DNA of 6,457 nucleotides. Source: Betaproteobacteria bacterium (lineage in GTDB: Bacteria; Pseudomonadota; Gammaproteobacteria; Burkholderiales; Burkholderiaceae_C). How positions within the stretch are numbered: position 1 is the first letter of the stretch; each line of letters opens with the position of its first letter. Both the position numbers and the translations under genes were made by a program. Shown in pieces: positions 1 through 4,987 of this stretch. The notes beneath the pieces are model-generated. The model was not told the origin of the DNA, searched no databases, and saw nothing but the letters and a program-made list of their open reading frames with translations. The stretch lies in the NCBI GenBank assembly GCA_009927195.1, contig RFNL01000163.1, forward strand, positions 1 through 6,457, read 5' to 3'.

Positions 1-316
1 GCTCGGAGATGGCTTGCACCTGGACCTCGGGGTTGAGTGCAAGCATGGCCGAGGCAGCCGAGGTGGCTTTGTCGTGGCCCAGGCTTGCGGTGTTGTGGGC
101 GATCTGTCGTTGTAAGTTGGTCAGGTCCACTTGGTCGTGGTCCACCACGGTGATGTGACCCACCCCGCTGGCCGCCAAATACAAGCCCACAGGAGAACCT
201 AAGCCGCCCGCGCCAATGATCAAGGCGCGTGCATCGAGCAATCGTTGCTGGCCTTCAACGCCCACCTCATCGAGCAAGATGTGGCGTGAGTAACGCAGCA
301 GTTGATCGTCGGTCAT
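1..316 (-). CDS. moeB: MoeB/ThiF-family sulfur-carrier adenylyltransferase (5' part; cut by left edge)
   Basis: E1-like enzyme of the HesA/MoeB/ThiF family. The family uses ATP to adenylate the C-terminal Gly-Gly of a sulfur-carrier protein (MoaD or ThiS) in the cytoplasm, for molybdopterin or thiamine synthesis. Only the first 105 residues are in the window. They open with the family's canonical N-terminus (MTDDQLLRYSRHILL), followed by the Rossmann nucleotide loop GAGGLGSP at about 35-42, the acidic VVDHD strand end at about 57-61, and the conserved NLQRQ segment at about 67-71 that holds the Arg used in adenylation. The CxxC zinc motifs and catalytic Cys expected further on lie outside the window. 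The ATG shares an ATGA with the ctpA stop, and an AAGGAG ribosome site sits only 2 nt upstream, so translation is probably coupled to ctpA. MoeB cannot be separated from ThiF without the C-terminal half; the symbol is a best guess within a secure family call. Confidence 0.85.
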   Translation of the reverse strand, partial: MTDDQLLRYSRHILLDEVGVEGQQRLLDARALIIGAGGLGSPVGLYLAASGVGHITVVDHDQVDLTNLQRQIAHNTASLGHDKATSAASAMLALNPEVQVQAISE

Positions 317-1758
317 TGCTCCTTTTTCTCGGCCGGGCGCTCGGACTGGGTTTTGCTCACCAGCACAGGCCGCCCTTTGAGGTGGTTAAGGGCTTGTTGC
401 AGGGGGAAGTCGGCTTGGCTGCCTAACTCGGGAGGGCGGCGCTCGTTGTTGGGCTTTTTGGACTCCTCTTCCAAGCGCTTGAGGGCTTCTTCGCGGGCCT
501 TTTCACGCGCCGTGTCTTTGACTTCAGCACCTTGACCGCTGTTGAGGTGTTTTTCCAGATCGGCCTCTCGGGTGCGCAACACAGCGTAAGGGCTGCCTTC
601 AGCGGTTTCATCGACCAAGACATCGGGCACGATGCCTTTGGCTTGGATAGAGCGTCCGCTGGGGGTGTAGTAGCGCGCGGTGGTGATTTTCAAAGCGGTA
701 TCGGGACCGAGTTGGCGAACCGTTTGGACCGAGCCTTTGCCAAAGGTTTGACTGCCCATCACGGTGGCACGCTTGTGGTCTTGCAAAGCGCCGGCCACGA
801 TTTCGCTGGCCGACGCAGAACCTTCGTTGACCAAAACCACCAAGGGAATTTTTTTGTACACCCCTTTGGTGAGTTCGTTCAAGCGGCGCACCGGGTCAGA
901 ACCACGGCGCAGGTAATACTGGGGCGAGGCTTTGTAGGTGAACTTGCTTTCATCGAGTTGGCCGTTGGTGGACACCACGGTCACATCTTCAGGCAGGAAA
1001 ATCGCCGATACAGCCACTGCCGCGTCCAGCAAGCCGCCGGGATCGTTGCGCAAGTCCAGCACCAATCCCTTGAGTTGGGGGTCTTGCTGGTAGATTTCAT
1101 CGAGTTTTTTGGTCAAGTCTTCAACCGTGCGCTCTTGGAACTGAGTCAGTCGCACCCAGGCGAATCCAGGCTCCATCGGCTTGCCTCTGACACTGACCAC
1201 CTTGATCTCTTCGCGCACGATGGTCACTGGAAATGTGCGGTTTTCGGTCTTGCGAAAAATGGTTAAAACCACCTTGGTGCGGGGTTCACCGCGCATGCGT
1301 TTGACGGCCTCATTGAGGCTCAAGCCACGTACCGCCACATCATCGACCTTGGTGATCAAGTCGCCAGACTTGATGCCAACCCGCTCGGCCGGTGAGCCCT
1401 CAATGGGGGTCACCACTTTGACCAAACCATCTTCCTGGGTGATTTCAATGCCCACACCCACAAATCGGCCTGCAGTGCCTTCGCGAAATTCTTTGTAAGA
1501 TTTTTTGTCGAAATACTGTGAATGCGGATCCAGGCTCGCGACCATGCCGGAAATGGCGTCAGAGATGAGTTTTTTGTCATCGACGGGCTCGACATAATCA
1601 CTTTTGACCATGCTGAAGACGGCGGCCAATTGTTGCAGCTCCTCCAGCGGCAGGGGCGACATGGCACTGCGGGCACCCGACTGCAGCGACAAGGTGGTCA
1701 AAGAGCCCACCAAAACGCCTATCGAGACCCAGCTCACGATCTTTAGTTTTTGACCCAT
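313..1758 (-). CDS. ctpA: S41-family C-terminal processing peptidase with PDZ domain (CtpA)
   Basis: Serine protease that trims or degrades proteins from their C-termini in the periplasm. The 481-residue product starts with an uncleaved-looking hydrophobic segment (about 7-25, after MGQKLK), which anchors it or directs export. A helical segment with SLDPHSQYF (75-83) follows, then a PDZ domain (about 97-170, with GVGIEI and the GSPAERVGIKSGDLI substrate groove). The S41 catalytic domain (about 185-385) carries LVLDLRNDPGGLLDAAV, GSASASE and TFGKGSVQ. By the 25-residue spacing known in this family, the Ser/Lys dyad is Ser316 and Lys341. The tail (about 410-440) is charged, Lys/Glu/Arg rich and probably helical. 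I chose ATG 1758 because an AGGAC ribosome site lies 5 nt upstream and homologues start near MGxKLK. The open frame continues upstream to 1899, but that would overlap gpmA and add a non-family 47-residue extension. The gene lies 112 bp after gpmA and overlaps moeB by 4 bp. Confidence 0.95.
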   Translation of the reverse strand: MGQKLKIVSWVSIGVLVGSLTTLSLQSGARSAMSPLPLEELQQLAAVFSMVKSDYVEPVDDKKLISDAISGMVASLDPHSQYFDKKSYKEFREGTAGRFVGVGIEITQEDGLVKVVTPIEGSPAERVGIKSGDLITKVDDVAVRGLSLNEAVKRMRGEPRTKVVLTIFRKTENRTFPVTIVREEIKVVSVRGKPMEPGFAWVRLTQFQERTVEDLTKKLDEIYQQDPQLKGLVLDLRNDPGGLLDAAVAVSAIFLPEDVTVVSTNGQLDESKFTYKASPQYYLRRGSDPVRRLNELTKGVYKKIPLVVLVNEGSASASEIVAGALQDHKRATVMGSQTFGKGSVQTVRQLGPDTALKITTARYYTPSGRSIQAKGIVPDVLVDETAEGSPYAVLRTREADLEKHLNSGQGAEVKDTAREKAREEALKRLEEESKKPNNERRPPELGSQADFPLQQALNHLKGRPVLVSKTQSERPAEKKEQ

Positions 1759-1808
1759 GTTGTCCTGCTGCAGCGGTTGATTAAGTGACCAATATACAAC
1801 GAGCCAAG

Positions 1809-1823
1809 GCGCAAGGTTTGCGC
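1809..1823. repeat. Perfect inverted repeat in the gpmA-ctpA gap
   Basis: GCGCAA and TTGCGC form a perfect 6-bp stem around a 3-nt loop. A looser outer pair, GCCAAG (1803-1808) and CTTGGC (1845-1850), flanks it. No T run follows on the minus strand, so it is not an intrinsic terminator of standard form. It lies in the 112-bp gap after gpmA, just upstream of a weak -10-like TATATT (minus strand, 1796-1791) that could serve ctpA. It may stabilise the gpmA mRNA end, bind a regulator, or be chance. Confidence 0.4.
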
Positions 1824-1870
1824 GCACTCTGTCATGACCTGATGCTTGGCAATGGTTTGGTTCTCTGGCG

Positions 1871-2614
1871 TCATGTCTGGCCTTGCTGGGCCACGGCATC
1901 GGCAGCTTGAGCTGCCGTTAGGGCATCGCCCAAATAGCGGTGGCCGGTGGGGCGCAATTGGACGTCGAGTTCATAGACCAAGGGGATGCCATTGGGGATG
2001 TTTACCCCCATGATGTCTTGGTCGGTGACCTGGTCCAGGTATTTCACCAAGGCGCGGATGGAATTGCCATGCGCGGCCACCAAAACCCGTCGTCCGGCTT
2101 GGATGGCCGGGGCGATCGACTCATTCCAAAAAGGCAACACCCTCTCAACCGTGTCTTGCAAGCATTCGGTCAGGGGGATTTGCTCGGGACGCAATTTGGC
2201 ATAGCGGATGTCGCCACGTTCGCTGCGTGGATCGCTCTCGCTCAGGGCAGGCGGCGGTGTGTCATAACTGCGCCGCCACACCAGCACTTGTTCGTCGCCA
2301 TATTGTTTGGCCATTTCGGCTTTGTTCAGGCCTTGCAATGCGCCGTAATGGCGTTCGTTCAAGCGCCAGTGGTAGGCCACCGGTAACCATTGCCGATCCA
2401 TGCCGTCCAGGCAGTGCCACAGGGTGTGGATGGCGCGTTTGAGCACGCTGGTGTAGGCCACATCAAACTCAAAACCCTCGGCCTTGAGCAGCCGTCCTGC
2501 AGCCTGCGCCTGGGCCACGCCGGTGGGGGTCAGATCCACATCGGTCCACCCGGTGAAGCGGTTTTCCAAATTCCAGGTGGATTCGCCGTGGCGCAGCAGA
2601 ACAAGCTTGTACAT
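1871..2614 (-). CDS. gpmA: 2,3-bisphosphoglycerate-dependent phosphoglycerate mutase
   Basis: Cytoplasmic glycolytic and gluconeogenic enzyme that interconverts 3- and 2-phosphoglycerate through a phosphohistidine. The 247-residue length matches the cofactor-dependent family (about 250). The N-terminal signature LLRHGES gives the phosphorylated His9. Arg60 (in VLKRAI) and Glu87 (in LNERHYG) fall in the expected places, and the second catalytic His is His182 in AAHGNSIRAL. RFTGWTDVDL (19-28) and PNGIPLVYELD (207-217) are also family hallmarks. The last 15 residues are Ala/Gln rich and probably disordered. The start ATG is fixed by the usual MYKLVLLRHG beginning, but no good Shine-Dalgarno precedes it on this strand; the nearest purine run is AAAGA. 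It is the first gene of a minus-strand block with ctpA and moeB, and is divergent from the rhodanese gene. Confidence 0.97.
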   Translation of the reverse strand: MYKLVLLRHGESTWNLENRFTGWTDVDLTPTGVAQAQAAGRLLKAEGFEFDVAYTSVLKRAIHTLWHCLDGMDRQWLPVAYHWRLNERHYGALQGLNKAEMAKQYGDEQVLVWRRSYDTPPPALSESDPRSERGDIRYAKLRPEQIPLTECLQDTVERVLPFWNESIAPAIQAGRRVLVAAHGNSIRALVKYLDQVTDQDIMGVNIPNGIPLVYELDVQLRPTGHRYLGDALTAAQAADAVAQQGQT

Positions 2615-2630
2615 GGTCTTTAAAGGAGAA

Positions 2631-2661
2631 TTGGGCAGGTTAAGCCGACTGATTTTAGAAT
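2631..2661 (+). promoter_or_regulatory. Candidate promoter for the rhodanese-grxC operon
   Basis: TAGAAT at 2656-2661 matches the -10 consensus at five of six positions. The best -35-like hexamer is TTGGGC at 2631-2636, with a spacing of 19 bp, longer than ideal. A start near 2668 would lie after the ATG at 2662 but before the TTG at 2695, which fits the TTG start. The box overlaps by two bases the -10 candidate of gpmA on the other strand. Confidence 0.35.
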
Positions 2662-2680
2662 ATGACCTTTCACCTTAAAA
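2652..2680 (-). promoter_or_regulatory. Candidate promoter for gpmA
   Basis: On the minus strand a TAAAAT -10 box (2657 down to 2652) matches five of six consensus positions. At 17 bp spacing the -35 region (2680 to 2675) reads TTTTAA, only a weak match. Transcription would start near 2645, giving a leader of about 30 nt before the gpmA ATG. It lies back to back with the rhodanese promoter candidate. Confidence 0.35.
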
Positions 2681-2684
2681 AAAC

Positions 2685-2697
2685 AGGACACCCGTTG
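2685..2697 (+). promoter_or_regulatory. Ribosome binding site that decides the rhodanese TTG start
   Basis: AGGA at 2685-2688 is followed by a 6-nt spacer and TTG at 2695. No comparable site precedes the in-frame ATG at 2662. This spacing is the main reason for choosing the TTG. Confidence 0.6.
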
Positions 2698-3102
2698 ACT
2701 TTTATTGCTGACAATTGGATGCTCATCAGCATCGCCGTGACCTCTGGTCTTTTGCTCTTGTGGCCCAGCTTGCAAGGCTTTGCCGCCCCTGGTTTGAGTG
2801 TCAACGATGCCGTCTTCAAAATGAATCGCGAAAAGGCTGTGGTCATTGACGTGAGCTCCAGTGAAGAGTTTGCCTTGGGCCACATCGGTTCTTCCCACAA
2901 CCTGCCTACGGATCAGCTGGAAATCCAATTGCCCCAAGTCGTCAAGCACAAAACCACCCCATTGTTGTTGGTGTGTGCCACTGGACAGCGCGCCCAAAAA
3001 GCGGCGCTCAACGCCAAAAAGCTGGGCTACGAGCAAGTGTTTTGCCTGCAAGGTGGCCTGAAGGCTTGGCGCGATGCCAATATGCCCACTGAAAAATCCT
3101 GA
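2695..3102 (+). CDS. Membrane-anchored single-domain rhodanese-like protein (TTG start preferred)
   Basis: Single rhodanese domain behind one N-terminal membrane segment. Rhodaneses carry a persulfide on an active-site Cys and pass sulfur to acceptors; the acceptor here is unknown. Counting from TTG 2695 (135 residues), a hydrophobic helix spans about 3-23. The domain follows, with VVIDV (49-53), GHI (62-64), an active loop CATGQR (Cys94 to Arg99) and the closing LQGGLKAW. The Arg usually found after the Asp-Val of the first motif is Ser here. I prefer TTG 2695 because AGGA lies 6 nt upstream and the protein then begins right at the membrane segment, as I recall for homologues. An in-frame ATG at 2662 would add 11 residues but has no ribosome site and sits on a -10-like box. 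The gene leads grxC, secB and gpsA, a neighbourhood typical of Burkholderiales. The family call is firm; the start is moderately sure. Confidence 0.88.
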   Translation: MTFIADNWMLISIAVTSGLLLLWPSLQGFAAPGLSVNDAVFKMNREKAVVIDVSSSEEFALGHIGSSHNLPTDQLEIQLPQVVKHKTTPLLLVCATGQRAQKAALNAKKLGYEQVFCLQGGLKAWRDANMPTEKS

Positions 3103-3133
3103 CCCACTGTGTCTGCGAACTGAAAGGAAACCC

Positions 3134-3397
3134 ATGCCTCCCATCAAGATGTACACCACGGCTGTCTGCCCCTATTGCGTCAGGGCCAAAAACATCCTCA
3201 AGTCCAAGGGGGTGGAGCAGATTGAAGAGGTGCGCATTGACACCGACCCCAGCCAGTTGGCCCACATGATGGCCGTCACCGGTCGACGCACCGTGCCCCA
3301 AATCTTCATCGGCGACGTGCATGTGGGCGGCTGTGATGATTTGATCGCCTTGGACGGCCGGGGTGGCTTGCAACCCTTGTTGCAATCGCCAAACTGA
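3134..3397 (+). CDS. grxC: Glutaredoxin 3 (GrxC-type, dithiol)
   Basis: Small cytoplasmic thiol-disulfide oxidoreductase that uses glutathione to reduce protein disulfides and glutathione mixed disulfides. The 87-residue product is a complete thioredoxin-fold glutaredoxin. It has the dithiol active site CPYC (Cys12, Cys15) after the first beta strand, the TVP cis-proline motif at 53-55 and the glutathione-binding GGCDDL at 65-70. The length matches GrxC proteins (about 83-90). ATG 3134 is chosen because AAAGGAAA lies about 5 nt upstream and the protein then begins with the family pattern (MPPIKMYTT). The frame is open back to an ATG at 3074, but that start lies inside the rhodanese gene and has no family support. 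It sits 31 bp after the rhodanese gene, so the two are probably co-transcribed. The stop codon is embedded in a promoter-like element for secB, and a strong terminator follows. Confidence 0.96.
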   Translation: MPPIKMYTTAVCPYCVRAKNILKSKGVEQIEEVRIDTDPSQLAHMMAVTGRRTVPQIFIGDVHVGGCDDLIALDGRGGLQPLLQSPN

Positions 3398-3403
3398 GAT
3401 AAT
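3377..3403 (+). promoter_or_regulatory. Candidate extended -10 promoter for secB-gpsA
   Basis: GATAAT at 3398-3403 matches the sigma-70 -10 box at five of six positions. It is preceded by TGA at 3395-3397, which supplies the extended -10 TG, so the element overlaps the grxC stop codon. A -35-like TTGTTG lies at 3377-3382, 15 bp away, which is slightly short. Transcription would start near 3410, so the grxC terminator would form inside the secB leader. This is a sequence match only. Confidence 0.45.
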
Positions 3404-3416
3404 CCCGCCATACCCC

Positions 3417-3452
3417 AACCCGCCTGGGCGTTCGTCCGGTCGGGTTTTTTTT
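3417..3452 (+). terminator. Rho-independent terminator between grxC and secB
   Basis: The arms 3417-3429 and 3434-3446 pair over 13 positions around a GTTC loop. There are 12 pairs (ten Watson-Crick and two G-T) with a single C/T mismatch at 3423/3440. Eight consecutive T residues (3445-3452) follow. This is a textbook intrinsic terminator for the rhodanese-grxC transcript. Because it ends 19 bp before the secB ATG, it also controls how much transcription enters secB. Confidence 0.9.
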
Positions 3453-3471
3453 CGCACAAGGAACCGCTTTC

Positions 3472-3921
3472 ATGGCCGAAGACCAAGCCCCCGTTTTCCA
3501 AATTCAGCGCATCTACCTCAAAGACTTGTCGCTGGAGCAACCCAACTCACCCGGCATTTTGTTGTCGCAAGAGCAACCCACGGTGGACATTCAGTTGGCC
3601 TTGGCCGCAGAAAACGTGGCCGATGGGGTGATTGAAGTCACGGTCACCGCGACCGTGACCACCAAAATCCAGGACAAAACCGTCTTTCTGGTCGAGGCCA
3701 AACAGGCCGGCATTTTCGAGGTGCGTGGCATTGCCGAGGACCAAATTGGCCCCTTGGTGGGCATCGCATGTCCGCAAATCGTCTACCCCTATTTGCGTGG
3801 CAATGTGGCCGATGTGGTGCAGCGTGCGGGCTTTCCACCGGTGCACCTGACAGAAATCAACTTTCAAGCCATGTACGAGCAGCAGGCCCAACCAGCGTCG
3901 GCCAACCCTGCGGTTCAATGA
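3472..3921 (+). CDS. secB: Protein-export chaperone SecB
   Basis: Cytoplasmic homotetrameric chaperone that holds preproteins unfolded and hands them to SecA for Sec-dependent export. The 149-residue product is full length (E. coli SecB has 155). Family landmarks are QIQRIYLKDLSLEQPN (10-25), the central beta strands, CPQIVYPYLR (100-109), and GFPPVHLTEINF followed by AMY (120-135). After that comes a short Gln/Pro/Ala-rich tail of the kind that contacts SecA. ATG 3472 has AAGGAA 8 nt upstream. An intrinsic terminator ends only 19 bp before the start, so expression depends either on readthrough from grxC or on a promoter whose leader contains that hairpin. The codons for Val56-Thr63 form a perfect 9-bp inverted repeat. 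gpsA follows 46 bp downstream. Confidence 0.97.
   Translation: MAEDQAPVFQIQRIYLKDLSLEQPNSPGILLSQEQPTVDIQLALAAENVADGVIEVTVTATVTTKIQDKTVFLVEAKQAGIFEVRGIAEDQIGPLVGIACPQIVYPYLRGNVADVVQRAGFPPVHLTEINFQAMYEQQAQPASANPAVQ
3637..3659. repeat. Perfect 9-bp inverted repeat inside secB
   Basis: GTCACGGTC (3637-3645) and GACCGTGAC (3651-3659) are perfect reverse complements separated by 5 nt. They lie in the codons of an alternating Val-Thr beta strand (residues 56-63), which probably explains most of the symmetry, though the RNA could fold into a stable hairpin. Confidence 0.6.
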
Positions 3922-3967
3922 GCGTCTGACAACGGCTCAAGGCATGCCAGAGGTGAGCAGCCCGCGC

Positions 3968-4954
3968 ATGAAGGTGGCCGTGATTGGCGCTGGCGCATGG
4001 GGCACGGCCCTGGCCATCAGCGCGGCACAACAGCACCAGGTGGTCTTGTGGACGCGCGGCAACGCGCATGCACAACGCTTGCAGCGAGAGCGGGTAAATT
4101 CTCAATACCTGCCCGGCGTGGCCCTGCCCGCAGCATTGCAAATCAGCCACCAGGCTTTGTCCGCTGTCATGAATGGTTCGGATTTAGTGGTATTGGCCAC
4201 CCCCGTGTCGGCCTTGCGCGTCCACTTGCAGGCTTTGGCCCCTCACCTGAATGGCACACCGGTGGCTTGGGCGTGCAAAGGCTTTGCCCCGGAAGCGGGC
4301 GGCCCCCTGCCCCATGAGGTGGCCCAAGCGGTGGACCCTCTCATTCGTGGCGGCGCGTTGAGTGGGCCGAGTTTTGCCATTGAGGTGGCCCGCGGCCAAC
4401 CCACCGCCTTGGTGGCGGCAAGTGCCCATGCTGCAGTGCGCGAGCGCATGGCCGAAGTGTTTCACAGCCCCAGTTTGCGCGTGTACGGCAATGACGACAT
4501 CGTCGGGGTTGAAGTCGGTGGTGCGGTGAAAAACGTGCTGGCCATCGCCACCGGTTTGTGCGATGGCATGCAATTGGGATTGAATGCCCGCGCCGCCTTG
4601 ATCACCCGTGGCTTGGCAGAAATCTCACGCCTGGGCCAGGCTTTGGGGGCCAGGGCGGATACCTTCATGGGCCTGAGCGGATTGGGCGACTTGGTGCTCA
4701 CCGCCACCGGCGACTTGAGCCGCAACCGACAGGTGGGCTTGGCCTTGGCGCAAGGCAAGCATTTGCCCGATATTTTGCAAGCCCTGGGCCATGTGGCCGA
4801 GGGCGTCTACACCGCCCAAACGGTGGTGCTGCGCGCTCAGCAGTTGGGCGTGGACATGCCGATTGCCCAAGCGGTGGTGGCAGTTTTGCAAGGCCAGCAC
4901 ACGCCGCAACAAGCGGTGGCCGCACTCATGGGGCGTGGAGCCAGGGGCGAATAA
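3968..4954 (+). CDS. gpsA: NAD(P)-dependent glycerol-3-phosphate dehydrogenase
   Basis: Cytoplasmic enzyme that reduces dihydroxyacetone phosphate to sn-glycerol-3-phosphate, the backbone precursor of phospholipids. From ATG 3968 the product has 328 residues (E. coli 339). It begins with the Rossmann loop VIGAGAWGTALA (4-15), then VVLATPVSAL (74-83) and the substrate-binding Lys in CKGF (Lys104). LSGPSFAIEVARG (131-143) follows, then the probable catalytic Lys188 in GGAVKNVLAIATG, GLSGLGDLVLT (235-245), SRNRQVG (251-257) and AEGVYTA (277-283). The start is uncertain. In-frame ATG 3944 would add MPEVSSPR, but its AAGG is too close to act as a ribosome site. ATG 3968 has GAGGTGA about 11 nt upstream, slightly far, and matches the family N-terminus. 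The gene follows secB, an association common in proteobacteria, and converges with panC across 33 bp. Confidence 0.95.
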   Translation: MKVAVIGAGAWGTALAISAAQQHQVVLWTRGNAHAQRLQRERVNSQYLPGVALPAALQISHQALSAVMNGSDLVVLATPVSALRVHLQALAPHLNGTPVAWACKGFAPEAGGPLPHEVAQAVDPLIRGGALSGPSFAIEVARGQPTALVAASAHAAVRERMAEVFHSPSLRVYGNDDIVGVEVGGAVKNVLAIATGLCDGMQLGLNARAALITRGLAEISRLGQALGARADTFMGLSGLGDLVLTATGDLSRNRQVGLALAQGKHLPDILQALGHVAEGVYTAQTVVLRAQQLGVDMPIAQAVVAVLQGQHTPQQAVAALMGRGARGE

Positions 4955-4987
4955 GCTCAGTCGCGGGCGCGGAAAAGGCGGCTGCGG

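Noticed and set aside
532..1266. 244-codon open frame on the plus strand, antisense to ctpA
   Set aside because: The minus strand encodes an unmistakable S41 protease across this stretch. The antisense product resembles no family I recognise and is typical of codon-bias shadows in GC-rich DNA.
1759..1899. N-terminal extension of CtpA to position 1899
   Set aside because: It would overlap the end of gpmA, lacks a ribosome site, and puts 47 non-family residues ahead of the membrane segment.
1940..2386. 148-codon plus-strand frame opposite gpmA
   Set aside because: It lies wholly within the well-supported gpmA gene and has no domain motifs.
2631..2678. 15-codon TTG mini-ORF with AGGAG just upstream, before the rhodanese gene, as a possible leader peptide
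   Set aside because: It begins upstream of the predicted transcript start, its ribosome site is only 2 nt from the TTG, and the peptide has no run of regulatory codons.
3074..3133. Earlier in-frame start for grxC inside the rhodanese gene
   Set aside because: The good ribosome site and the family-like N-terminus both point to ATG 3134.
2620..3159. 179-codon minus-strand frame opposite the rhodanese gene
   Set aside because: It covers the rhodanese coding region and divergent promoter area, has no family motifs, and overlaps the real grxC start.
4955..4987. Bidirectional terminator between convergent gpsA and panC
   Set aside because: The 33 bp are GC rich, but I found no stem followed by a T run on either strand.
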